In this document: positions 15,200-27,627 of the stretch, piece by piece
How the letters are laid out: the number at the start of each line of letters is the position of its first letter
Position numbering within the stretch: the stretch's first letter is position 1
Assembly (NCBI RefSeq): GCF_030936135.1
Contig: NC_082595.1
Coordinates: forward strand, 111,554,334 to 111,618,333
Reading direction: 5' to 3'
Length of the DNA: 64,000 nt
From: Gavia stellata
Lineage: Eukaryota > Chordata > Aves > Gaviiformes > Gaviidae
Made by a program: the position numbers and the translations under genes
Notes under the pieces: model-generated
Seen by the model: the letters and a program-made list of their open reading frames with translations, nothing else
Told to the model about the DNA's origin: nothing
Database searches by the model: none

Positions 15200-18100
15200 T
15201 AAATACCCGATTTGGGGCACTTTTGGCAGATACCCAGCGGGCACCCAGCCCGCCCGGGACCCGCTCCCCCCGAATCGGGGTGCCGGTGCCGTCCCCCAAG
15301 ACACAGCGGCGTCAAACGCCTGGAAAAGAGCGGCAACCCCCATCCCAGAGCATCACTTGGGGGTTCACCCCGAAGTGTGGGTCACCCCCTCGTTCTCAGC
15401 CCCGGCTCGGGGTTCGGCCCATGCCGAGGAGGAGGAGGAGGAGGATGATAGCCTTCCGCCACGGGCAGGCTGAGTTCCAGCCCGTTTCCCTTCGTCCGCA
15501 GCGTCTTCAGGCGGTGGAAACGCACCTTTTCCATCCCATTTCTGATTTCCCTCCGCGTTGCGGCCGGGAGGGAAAACGGGGTGTGCGCCGGCCAGAGGGG
15601 ACGCGGGGGTTTCCCCCCCGACCTGCGGCAATTCATGAAACAAAACAATTTTAATGACCCGACGTCGCCCGAAAATCGAGCCATTTCTCAGTGTTTTAAT
15701 TTTATAGGGAGCGACTGGATTTGGTTGCTGCATATTTCTTGGCAGGGGGTTTCAGACCGTCCCACGTTTTGGTCCCACTCCCGTTAAACTCCGCCGGGCC
15801 ACGTTTCCAAACTAAAATACAATTTTACAAGGTGATTTTGGGGCCTGCAGTTGAACTGCTGGAGATACCTGTGGCCTAAATAAACCCTTCGCACTGATGG
15901 GGCCGGGAAGAAGGACCAGCAAGAGGCAGCTGGGACCATCTCCATCCCGGCAATAAGGGCTGTTGTGGTCCTCCGGCGAGAAAACATTTGGAACATCCAT
16001 CCTGGTTGCACTTGCATTAGGAATTGCAATCGAATAAAAACCCCGCGGTGATCCCATATGTCACCCTGGGATGTCCCAGAGATGAGGACCCAGGGTTGCA
16101 ACTGGGTGCCGGCCCCGAGGACCGGAGCATCCCGGTTCCCCCGGCGTTAAGCAGCAAGGCTGGGCAGGTTTCCCCCACATCCGACCTCTGCGTGGCCGTC
16201 ACACCCCCTCCATACTGGTTTTAATAACGGCCGACACTCCTGATACAACATAAAACCCACTGCATCGGTCTGATATATTTCCTTGCATCTTAAAAAGAAG
16301 GAGGCAGACCCAGGGATGCCGTATCACCCCCCCAGGGCACGTCAGCCCCAAATCCTGCCTCCACATGGTGATGCCGTGGGAAGGATGAGGCTGGTGGGAT
16401 GTTGGGTACCACTCCATTGCCTTCCCAGCCATGCCCGGCTGGCAGGGAGGGTTTTAATTGCCTCTGCTGGATTTTTATTCCGTTATTATCACGGCAGCAT
16501 CCTTCAGCCGCCGCCATGTCCCGCAGCAAGGAGCTCATGGCTCATCCCTCCTCCTCTCCCCTTCCAGCCGCCCATCTGCTCCCTGCATTTCTGGATTTTA
16601 TCCCGGAAAAAAAATAAAATCATTTTCTTATTAACTTTTCTGCCCGGGCAGGCTTTCGGAGACCTCTAGCACGTCTGTCCCGAGCTGCCTCTGTCCCCAT
16701 CCCTCGGCGGGGGACCACCCCACCCTTCCCACCCCTCGCCCAGCATCATCCAGAAACCCACTCCTGCTCTCAGGAATAATTGTTATTTTTACGTTTGGGT
16801 TTAAAAAATTATTAAGCATCAAGAGGACCGGTGGTGCAGTCAGTCTGTCCTTCCTCACCCGCGCAGCATCCGGCACCAGCTCCTCTTCGCTCCTGCAAAC
16901 GCATCATCCCACGTGTTGGGGTGTTGGGGGGGGGGAATATTTTCATGGCGCAATCTAAATAATTAAAGATAAAATAAATCAAAGCCCTGAATGTTAAGCA
17001 TCAGGCCCGCTGGGATAGTTTGGACTCTATTAAAAAGCGCTGCACATTCCTCCAGTGACTCAGAGGTTTTATGTGCTAAAGACGACAGTGATGTAGCAGT
17101 TTTTCTTTCGCAAAGCACTAAATGCTGGTGTTTGGGGGTTATTTTTTGGTGCAATGTGGCTTAGCAGGTACCAGCCCAAGCTCCGCGCCGGGAGGACGCT
17201 GGGACCCGCGCTGGGAGCGATGGGGCGAGCAGAGGGTGCGAGGCTGCGAGGCCGGGCAGTGCTGACGAGCGGCGGGAGAGATTTAGTCGCTGCTGAGCAA
17301 AGAAATCCCTTATCGTTATTTTTTTTTATTATTGATTGCTGAACCCATTTCATTAAACTTCAAGATCTTTTTCCTCGGCGTGAGCCCGGCCGGAGGCAGC
17401 GCAAGCGTTTGGGGCTGTGCAAGGATCGATGCGTGCCGGTGCTTTGGGCTCAAAGCCATCCTCCGCTCTCGGATGGGATCGTCAGCACCTCAAAATCCAA
17501 ATCCTGCCCCAAAACCACCCTCCAGGGCATCTGTGCTGGCTGGTGCTTCTGGGTTGGTATCGGCTCCATCACAGCACCTATAGACATCGCAGTGTCTATA
17601 AGCGAGGGCAATCTCCTAGGAAAGCTGATCGCTAATTATCGCCCCTCGCAGGGAAAGCCGCTCGATCGCAGCCAAATGTCACCCATCAACGGCCAGGGGA
17701 CACACACGGGGGGTCCGGGTACCGGCGGGGCCGAAGCTGCATCCTCGTCCCGCAGAGGATGGCACGGGGTGGGGATGCAAGAAAAGAGAGAAAAAGATCC
17801 AATTAGGGTGAAAACTCATTTGTCCACCCCGCGGCAGCACGGCGGGTGTCGGAGGTGGCTGCGGGGACTTTCCGACCACCTGATAGATGTTGGGGGGGGG
17901 ACGACGGACGCTTTTCTCCCCCAAAATAGCCGCCAGTGGGAAATGAGTCACCGGTTTCAATCTGGTTTCTCGCCAGCCCGTCCCCGCTGCCATCCATCAG
18001 ACGGGGCTGAGCCGAGCAGATTTTTTTCCCCAGGGAAGATTTTTTTCATGGTAAGGAGGAGACGGGGGGTGCCGTGGCCCCAAAGCAAGAAGCGAGTAGA

Positions 18101-21100
18101 TGGTTTGAACATCCTCCTTCCCATCTTTCAAGTGCTGGCCCCAGGGGTTGAACATAAATATAACAACCATGGGCTCACGGCATCGCCGCTCCCGGATGCT
18201 TTGGGGGGCAGAGAGCCTTGGCCGGCAATTTTTTGGCTGCTGTTTGGAACCCCAAATCCACATACACGTATATGGAAGTGTCCACGCTCCCCACGCCGTG
18301 GGTTGAAATCTTTCCCCTATGAAACTCTTTCTCTGCCCTGAAGTATTTTTAGGGATTTGCCTAAACTCAAGGGGTTTTCCCCCAAAAACCAGCCTATGGT
18401 GCTAAGAAGGTGATTTTCCCACCCCGCCTTGGGCTCAAGCCTGTGTCCTGCTGGATCACCCGTTCTCAGCGTGGAGGGGACATACAAGGGATGATACACC
18501 ATATGCTGAAGCATATTTGGGGGCAGATCTACCATTTCCCCTCTCCATTTGAACAAAAAACTGCTCCACAGCCTTTTTTAACAGCTCCTCCGACATCCCA
18601 TCCTCCAGCCTCCGACCATCCCCATTGCCTCCCGGTCCCGGAGGATGCTCCTGGGAGCTGAGCATCCCATGCAACGCTCTAGATGCGACTCCATGGGTGA
18701 TGAATAGGGAGGGGTAATGGCTTCAGGCACTTCTTTGGAAATTCAGATATCCTCCCGGCTTCCAGGCACCATCATCTCGACGGCCTTAATTCATCAGTGA
18801 GAGGTAATTTGTGAAAGGATGGGTGATCTTCAGCAAAGTCTTATTGCTCCCCGCTCCAGCGCTAATAAGCAGCTGCAGAAGGGTTTGAGCGACAGCTAAA
18901 TGAGCGCAATCGGGCTTTCTATAAAACTGCAATTTCTAACAAGATGACACAAATACTTGGCGGGGCCCCACCGAGCCCCCACCACTCACTGAGGCTGAGT
19001 GTTGAGTGGCAGAGCTCTTGTGTTGCCGGCAATATCTCCCGTTGGGTTTAGTTCTTGAGGAACCTGTTCATGGTTCTGCTTGGAGAAGACTGCAGAGCGT
19101 TGTCCGGCCGTTCTCTGCTTCGTGGGCTCACACCAAGGTGGGTACGTGGTTGTGGTGGTGGTGGCTAACACCCGTGTGTCCCATGGGACAACAGAGCTGA
19201 GGAGGGCAGAGCCATGGGGATGTTTGGGGATGGTGTGTCTTGGCATGGGGTAGCCAGGAGGATGGTCTGGGATACTGTCACAAAGAGCTTTTGGGGCAAA
19301 AATCGCCTTGAATGGCAAATTTGGAGATCTTTGAAGAGAAGACATCACCCATCTTTGTATAGGGTTGATGTGACAGGACTCCCAAAACCAACACCGGAGG
19401 AAGGGTGGGGGCTGCAGGACCACCTGCAAGCAAAGCGGGTGCCGGCGGAGGGTTTCTGATCCATTCAGGGCAGTTTGGTCCCACAAATCAATTCAAAACC
19501 CACCAGAATGGGTGCTCTCCATCACCTTGCTGAGGGCCAGTGATGCTCCCCAGCTACCGCCACTCTCTGAGAGCTGCCCAATCCCCACTGGGACCAGCTC
19601 AGGGATGGAGATGGAGATGGAGATGGAGATGGAGATGGAGATGGAGATGGAGATGGAGATGGAGATGGAGATGGAGATGGGTGGAGATGGCCACGTCCTG
19701 TGACTCCTGGGGTCACTCCAAGCAGGGGCGTGAAATACAGCCCCCTTGTTATTTTTAATAAAGGTCCTTCTGCTCCCATTTTGGGTCCCTGCTACTTCCC
19801 ACCCGCCCTTGCGTTAGAAAGCCCCAGGAAGGTGGGGTGGGACCTCTGGAGGGCTCTGGTCCCAGCCCTGCTCAAAGCAGGGTCAACCTCAAAGCAGGTC
19901 ATGCTGCTCAGCGCCCGTCCAGACATGGTTCCAGCATCTCCAAGGATGAAACCTTGAGGTTGTGCAGAGAGGAGCAGCCACGTCTCTTGGGCCTTGGGAG
20001 TAAAATCTCCCTTTCCCAATGCAAAATGGAGTTTCCGTGTCCAAATTGGCCCTTCCCGACAGCAGGGTAGAAGGGCACCAAGCAGAAATTATGATCTTCT
20101 CAGATGTTGCCTCCAGCTGAATTGCTCTAGTCCCTCTTCCCTTGCAGCGACATCGTCTTTCCTTCTTTCCTGCTTCATGCAAAGTGCAGGAAGGGATTGC
20201 TCTCCCCTCCCTTTCATGTTTTTTGTCTTAACATTTCTCCCAAATCCCTCAACTCATCCATCCTTGACCTCAGACTCCTCATTTCAGCCAGAACCTGCTG
20301 GACATCCAGTGGTGAAGCCATTACTGCCCACGTTATGGTGGAGAACAGGCAGAGGGTTATGTGCTGCTTTGCCCATGAAGGGATGCATCTGCACGGGAGG
20401 ATGGTTTCTGCCCCATCACATCCTCCTGCTGCCCATCAAACCCCGTCCTGAGCTCATCCAACTCGTTCAAGTGGTGGAAAACCAACCTGAGTGAAAAGCA
20501 GTTTGTTTTCCCACCCGGTGAATTGAATCAGCTCCAGCCCAGTTGCAATATTACCCGCAGCACCCATCGCCTCGACGGTGATGGAGCCGGAGGGTCCCCC
20601 CCCATGCATCTCATCCCCATGGCTTGGCAAAGAGCTGCTTTCCCCCTCCCTGCATTTAAATTTGGGGTTCACTGCCTGCCTGCACCCCTGCTCAGAGCAT
20701 CTGCCTCCTGCTCGGTGCAGGCAGGTCTCCAGGCAACCCTCATCATCCTCAGCAGGGCTCCCAGCGATCCCCACGGGTCCCCAGGCTCCTCGGTTAAGGT
20801 TTCTCAACAGCAAAGGATGCAAACGGGTTCCCCTCGTGCCCCACAAGTCCTCGCCTGCCGCCCAGCAGGTCCCGGCCGGCTGCCGTGTTCGGTGGCCGTG
20901 CAAGCCCCGGCTCGGCATGAGGACATGTCTTACCCACCCCACTCCGCTGCCTGGCCCCGAGCTGCTTGTAGGGGCACAGAAAGGGCTTGAGCCTTCATCG
21001 CGCTCATCCTCACCGCACCGGGGCAGAGCTCAAAGCCCCCCATCATTGCCGGTGGGAGTAAATCAGCAGCCGTGGTCTGTACCCCACCATTGGCATTTAT

Positions 21101-23640
21101 CAACCCCAAATTGGGGGCAACGAAGCCCTTTAAACTGCTGCTTCATCCTATTAAAGCGTCTCGCCGAGGCTGCCCGCGAGCAGGATGTGGCCCTGGCATC
21201 GAGCGCCTGGTTCTTGAAAACACGCCGGAAAATCACCTCCTGGGTGGTGGTAGCAGGGGCCAGGAGAGGAGGTGGTGCTCGGGGGGATGTTTTTCTTGAT
21301 GGAGGGGAAGGCTGCCCTATAAACGCCCGGAGTTAATGGGGAAAATAATCAGGCAGCATCCAAAAGCGAACATGGATGGGATGCAGCACACAGGCTTGGG
21401 TATGTCCTTGGCCCCTCCAGCTGCGACGACATTTAAGGGATCCACAAGACCAAAGGAACAACACAACTTCCCAGCTCCCAAGTTTTCCAGCTCCTGGGTC
21501 CTCCAGGCAGCTTTCGAATCCTCTCCATGTTTCCCTTGTGCCAGATCCCATCTGCTTTATGTCCTCTTTCTGAAAAGGATCGTTGCTTTTGGCTGCTAAT
21601 TGCCTGTCACTTTGAATCCTCCCGCCCCGCGTCGCCAGGGATGCTCTTCCCCCACCCCGAGCCACGGAGGAGAGCGCTCGGTCGGACCCAACTTTGAAAC
21701 AGAAATGCCCAAAAAACCTTAAAAAAAGATGCATCTCTATTTGCTATCCTAATTTTACAAGGGGTGAATCGTCCCCAGATCCCAAACCCATTCCCTTCCC
21801 AGTACCGCTGATGGGAGTTCAGCTGCTGGTACCCACACGGACCTGGAAAAACCTGGAAACGCTGCAAAAATGGGTATTTCTCCTGCCTAGCATGCTGGCT
21901 TTGGGCATTGCGGCTGTCAATCCCCCCCCCGCCTTCCATTAATTAGCAAGACCGTAAAAACCATCACCCCGATGTCATTTACTGCCTCCTGCTCCCTGCC
22001 AGCTCAACAGCGTCATCATCACCGGCTCAACCCAGGGTCCGTGGAGGCAACCCTCTTTGGCCAGGTTAGGGGAGAAAAGGCTCCGGCGCGTCAATAAACG
22101 CTGAGAAATGAATATTTCGGGGGGCTGTGGGGTGAACAGCAGCCCCGAGAGCTTGTAAAATTACCCCAGGAGAGGACAAAGGAAGCACGAAGCCTTCTCG
22201 CTCCGGCTCGGCGGCTGCTCAGCTTTGCCTAAGAGCCGGGGAATATGTCTTTAATGAAAAACCAAGTGGTTAAGGGAAGACTGAAGCAATAGATATATTA
22301 AAAATAAATCTAAAATTTTTTTTAAAATACAAAATATATATATATATTTAAAAAAAATCAGCTTCTCTATCTCCAGCACTTGCTTGGGAGCATGATGGGG
22401 AACCGCTTCACGCCAGGCTGCCGACAGGTCATTGCTCACCAGCCCTATTTTCCCCTAAAACACCCAAAATCCAGGCTTGCATCTTGCCCCCAGCACCGGG
22501 CAGGTCCCCTCCAACCACTCCTACGATGCCGTTTCACCACTTTTTGGCATTTTGATCAATTTCTAGATTTTTTTACCAAGCGCTGGTGCATCCGAGGTCT
22601 CGCCTGGGGGCATTAAACGCAACCGTTTAACAGCCGTAGCCGAACCGAAAAGCACGCTGAGGCGTTTCGCTCCGATCTCCAGCCCTTCCTAGGGAGTCGT
22701 TACAAGAAATTACCAAGATAGGATCACAGCGCTGCGGCGGATTTTGTTATTTAATTGCCGAGGTGGGGCAGGGAGGATGCTTGGGGGGTCTGGGCTCCAC
22801 GCCGGTGCCGGCGGGGATGAGCGTCACCGCTGCAGGTCACTTAAATGGGGAAAAAAATGGGGTGATGCTGGTTTGCAGGAGAAACTGTTGAAGGTCGAGA
22901 CCGATTTGGCCTTTCCAAACGAAAGGCAGCATCTATCCCCGATGCCGGAGCGGCCAAATCCGGCTCCCCGCTTCGCGAGGTGCCGGCACGCGGCTGCATC
23001 TGGCTCGCCGGGCGTTTCCATCAGCCGTGAAATGTAAAGTCGGAATTTTCTGCTCCCCCGCCCCAATCATCCGCCAAGCCCGAAATCAATTATTCCCACC
23101 CGCACGCTTGCCATCGATGCGCGACACGCTCGGTAGCCGCGCGGCGTTGCCGCAGCCGTGATGGAGAGGGTTGGTAACGGGGTCGGGGACCCCCCTTTCA
23201 TCTCCTCCTGGGGTCTGAGCGGGAGGGGGGGCGGGAAGAACCCCCCTGGGAAGGGCTGGGGGCTGCCCCGGGGGTGTGGGGGTGATTTTGGGGCTCACCC
23301 GGTCGCTGGTGCCTTTGGATCCTTGTAACGCCCCTGGTCTGGGCCGGGGCAGACGGGGACCACCGAGCAGCGGCTTTGCACCCCCCCGGGGCTCCATCCC
23401 AACCCCACCATTCCCGGGGATTCTGGGGGCCACCGCACCTTTGGATAAGCACGAGGCCGGCATCCTTCCCCTCTTTCGGGGCTGCCCCCCAGATTTGGGG
23501 AGGAGGAGAGGGAAGGGATGAGGGATGCGGGAGGGGGGAAGGATGCACATCCCTGGTCCCCAGCTGCCGGCTGGCGCATCCCTCCACCGGCAGCCCCCGG
23601 GGGTGGGCTCAGCGACGCACGTGTTCGGGGAGGGAGGTGT
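15200..23640. other. Intergenic region between the kinase promoter and PNOC
   Basis: No exon is recognised on either strand. The region is GC-rich with many moderately long open frames in several overlapping frames, as expected from composition alone, and none shows a domain, signal peptide or coherent splice structure. It contains a hexanucleotide repeat at 19.6 kb and an AT-rich patch near 22,283-22,360. It probably includes PNOC regulatory DNA. Confidence 0.5.
19602..19690. repeat. (GGAGAT)n hexanucleotide repeat, about 13-14 copies
   Basis: Perfect ATGGAG/GGAGAT units run from about 19602 to 19680 and then decay into GTGGAGATGG. Translated, it gives Met-Glu, Trp-Arg or Ser-Pro strings, which explains the open frames across it. 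Confidence 0.97.
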
Positions 23641-23670
23641 GGGGATGCGTGTGTACACCGTCTATATATA
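23618..23670 (+). promoter_or_regulatory. Putative PNOC core promoter: E-box and TATA box
   Basis: TCTATATATA at 23661-23670 is a good TATA box, preceded by a CACGTG E-box at 23618-23623. About 25-30 bases downstream begins a short GC-moderate stretch that ends in a strong donor, CCGCAG|GTAGGG, at 23737/23738. The arrangement fits a TATA-driven, tissue-restricted promoter for the plus-strand PNOC gene. The assignment rests on position and motif only. Confidence 0.55.
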
Positions 23671-23694
23671 CCACCGTGGCACAGGCACCGGAGG

Positions 23695-23737
23695 AGTCAC
23701 AGATCAGAGGAGCCGGCAGCCGACAGCACACCCGCAG
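23695..23737 (+). other. PNOC: Putative PNOC non-coding exon 1 (5' UTR)
   Basis: This is the inferred 5' UTR exon running from a start about 30 bases after the TATA box to the donor at 23737. It would splice to the acceptor CCCACGCCGCAG ending at 27490, 17 bases before the PNOC ATG. Mammalian PNOC also has a non-coding first exon. No transcript evidence is available. Confidence 0.5.
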
Positions 23738-26700
23738 GTAGGGAATCCGCTTTGATTTTCCATCCTGGGGGGGCTTGGCTGGTTGGGTTTTTATTTTAGC
23801 CAGAGGATGGTCCGTCCGGCTTCGATTCGCAGATAGATATTCCCCTCCCTGCTAAGGGTTAAATGAAATATCTTCCTGGAGGGAGAAATCCATCCCCTCT
23901 ATCCCAAGAGAGGAAAAGTTTCGCCTTCACCATCCAGCCCCAAAATCAAACAAAGTGGAGCCGGAGGGATGCAACAGGAGTCGGCGCGGGCCGCCTGCCC
24001 GAAGCCGGGGGGAAGCCCACGGGGTGATGGTGGGTTCCTCCGGGATGGGTAGGATTTTTTTTTAGGGGCTTTTTTTGGGGAGCCGCCACGCCACCACTTT
24101 CCCCATTTAGTATTTCTGCCCTTTTTCCTTCGAGCCAGGACTTCACCGGGGTCACTGCGGGATGCTCCGGCAGACGCTTGGCTTGCGAGCGATCCCTTTT
24201 TTTCTCTGGAAAAGCACAAAAAGGAGGAAAATGGGGGCTTTTTTGTTGCTTTGATTTTTTTTAGCCCCCCCGAAAAGCAGGAATGAATGGCTGAGATATG
24301 GGGGCGCGGAGAGAAATGTTATTCCTGAGCTTTTTTACCTCTAAACAGCCTTTCTCATTCTCTCAAGCCCACATCTGTGTTTACAGTCACACCGCGGCGT
24401 CTAATTTTGGCCAATTATGGCCAATTACCTGATTGAGGGGGTTCGACAAAAGGAAACGCTTATTCTTCTGCCGAGCGTCGGGCATCTGCGGCCAAATCTC
24501 CCCCTCCCCAAATCCCTCCGGTTTTCCCTAAAACTCCCCCCAAAAGCCGCCGGCACAAAGCCGTGCGGCATCGCCAGGGTTTGGGGGAGCCGGGGAAATG
24601 TTTTAGCCGGTGCCAGTGGGGGACACTGTTGGACAATATTGCGCTTTTTTCGGCTGGAAAAAGGTTTGACTCCTTCAATGCTGGCTGGCAGCGGGGCCAG
24701 ATCCTGCCCGGTCACATCTCTCTGCCCTCTGGATCGGGCCTTGGCTTTGGGCAGTGGGAGAATTAGCAGGGAAAAAATGAATTGGGGTTAGCTGAGCTCC
24801 GGCGTGGGAAGTGAGGAGCCCCTAAACGCGTTCCCCACGTGGCGGGACTGATCCCGACCTGGGAAAGCGAGAGCATCGCTGCGTTTAAACCCTTGCGAAG
24901 GCGTTTGGGGAAGGACAACGATCCCGCTGCCGGGATAATCCCTGCCGTTAGCATCTCCCATGGGAAGAGGGGATGGAGCATCCCTGGGGAGAGGCAGGGA
25001 GCATCTCCCCAGCGTTGCCCGCAAGCTCCCAACCCAAATCGCATCAAACCAAGCGAATAAAACCCATCTCAGCAAGCACCTGCTTCCCCTTCCACCTCTT
25101 CTCCTCGGGTGATTCACATCCCACAAGCTCCGTTCCATCCTTCCCGCTGCCCCTCAAATCAGCCCTTTTATATAGCTACATCTCCCACACCATCCCACCC
25201 GGCGCAATAAATAAAAGCCTCTTGTCCCGACGGATAATCAGACCCCGCCGTTATCTGAACCACAGGCTGGATTTCTCGAAAAACCTCCTTTTTCCCCCCG
25301 CAAACATTAATGAGGGTAATTCAACTGCATCGCAAACTCCTGAGGATGCACCCTTGGGGCAGCCCGTGGCAGCGGGGGGGGGTCCCAAAGCTGTTTTGTG
25401 GGATGGGGTGGCTGTATCCTGCCACCTCCTTGGGATGGATAGGTTCCGTTTTCGGGGAGGAAGAGGAAGGTTTGTGCCCAGGAGCAGCCCCGGTGTCCGA
25501 GAAGCCAAAGGGGTGGCTGTGGTGTGACACCGGGGCCGTCGCATCCTTTGCCGGGGTCGATAGCAGTGGGGCTGGCCCGTGCATCCCTCGGGAAATAGGG
25601 CCCAGGCTTGGTTTTCCCAGAGGATAAAAACATTAAAAAAATGGGGAAAAATGGGGGAAAATGGGAAAAAATGGGGGAAAATGGAAAAAAAGGGGGAAAA
25701 AAGGGGGAAAAATGGTGAAAAAAGGGAAAAAAGGGGAAAAATGGGAAAAAATGGGAAAAATGGGGAAAAAAAAAGGCATCACTCTTTTTCTCATGGGTCT
25801 GTGCTGCGAAACTCAGAAAGGGGCTTTGTGCCGTCACCGCCCCACAACCCTGCCACCCCCCTTGCCCCAAACACCCGAGGGCAGCAGCAAGAAAAGAATC
25901 CACCGCGCTCGGTCCTTCCCTTTTACCGGGCTGATTTAATTCGGGGGGGGGGCACCAATGCGCAAAGCGTGGGTTGTTTCCCTCTTTCCCAGCCCTGCCC
26001 CGGCCGGCGATGCTGGCAGGGTACTGCATCCCGCCCGCCCGATAGCATCTTTCAATTAACCGGGAAGAAAAGCCGAGCCGTAATCTCGGAGCCTCCTCCG
26101 CAGCCAGATGTGACCTGCTTTTCCCAGGACGTCGCTGATGTCTTCTGGGGACATGGGGACAGGGCTGGGGGGTGGGTTGCAGCCCCCTTCCTGGCTCTGC
26201 CGAACCCCATTTTGGGGCTGAGTGATTTTTCGGGGGGGTTTGGCCCCTCCCGGGAGCTTTCTGCCAAGCCTCTGACTCACGCCGCCAGCCAGTTTTAATG
26301 AGACTCGATGAAGATTAAGCCTTAATTCCGGCTCCTTATCAGCTTCCCCTCGTACCCTCCAGCGAATGACAAGCGGGAGCTGCCAGGCTCTGTGTCACCA
26401 CCCTGCTGACGGGGACGAAAGGTGACCGTGACGCCTGTCGGGGACCCCGGCGGATGCTCTGCCTCCTTTGCAAGGAGTGGGGTTGTCCCTCCACCTTGTT
26501 GGGGTGCGAAATAAGTGGGGACCCCCTCCCCAGGTGCTCGACCCCTCCAAAAGCGGCCTGAAATGCTGCTGGAGCAGCACACGGGTTGCAAAGCCACCGT
26601 CACCGGGGTCTTCCTCACCTCCGAGCATCCTGGTACAGGGGTTTCCAGATGCTGCTCCGGCACGGAGGGACCTCCGTGCCACAAAAGGTAGCACCAACCT

Positions 26701-27507
26701 TCAAGTCCCCATCCTGCTCCTCTCCGTCACCTCCATCTCGTTCCCTCACTGGCTTATAAACCTGACGCGGTGCAGTACCGGGACCCGCTCCCAAGGACCA
26801 CGGGGATGTTGGATCCCTTTTCCCGGTGGGATGAGGGCGAGGCAAGGTCAGGACGACCAAGACTCCTGTTTGCATATGGCCAGGGGGATGCTTCGGGCCA
26901 AATCTCTGGGAAGCAGGAGGGAAGTGCACGGCCTTGGTCATGTCACTTAATCGCTGCCTGTCACCGATGTCGGCAAAGCCGGACGGGACACAGGGGATTC
27001 TTTGGGAATTGGCTTTGCTGCTCCACAGCAGGTGGGCTCAGATCCCAGCAATGCCTGCTGGCAGCAGTGGCTGAACCCTCCTCAGATAGGGACAGGGACG
27101 GCAGCACCCCAAAAACGGCCAGGAGGGGAAACCGGAGCAGGACATCCTCTCCTGGCTCCGGTGATGCTCGGATAAGAGCGTCCTGCTCAGGGGACAGCCG
27201 GGGACGTGCTGCCCCGCCACGTCCACCTGCTAAAATAAGCCCCGGCTGGGACATGTGCCATGAGATAGCCTGGAAAAAATTAAGCTGGGACACGCCGGAT
27301 CTGTTTTGGGGATGAGGATGCAGCTGGGCTCCTTTCCCGAAAGGATAATTTGGGCAGGGAGACTGGGACATGCGTGTCTCGGGGAGTGAGGGAGGACAGG
27401 CTGAGAACAGGCACATTTCGGTGCAGGTGGAGGGCTCAGCGGTGCCGGTGCCATCCCGGCTTGACGGGTTTTCTCTCTCCCACGCCGCAGCCGCTGCCGG
27501 TGCCGCC

Positions 27508-27627
27508 ATGAGGGCTGTGCTCTGGGACCTGCTGCTGCTCTGCCTCTTCGCCCGGGTGCGGGGCGACTGCCGGGGGGACTGTCTGCATTGCGACCGCCAA
27601 CTCTACCGGGACAGCTTCGACGTCCTC
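27508..27627 (+). CDS. PNOC: PNOC coding exon 1 (signal peptide and first three Cys)
   Basis: The ATG has a strong Kozak context (GCCGCCATGA). The exon encodes the hydrophobic signal sequence followed by [20 protein letters not shown] and ends in phase 0. The exon itself probably begins at 27491 after a pyrimidine-rich acceptor, leaving 17 bases of 5' UTR. Confidence 0.96.

Noticed and set aside
17409-18341. 310-residue plus-strand open frame
   Set aside because: GC-rich intergenic DNA with no recognisable domain, no plausible splice sites tied to it and overlapping open frames on both strands.
22283-22360. AT-rich patch resembling an origin or matrix-attachment site
   Set aside because: Composition alone, with a short (TA)n run, does not support a function.
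25640-25775. Regular AAAATGGGG array resembling a CRISPR-like or coding repeat
   Set aside because: It is a degenerate purine-rich simple repeat without spacers; CRISPR arrays do not occur in this kind of genome.
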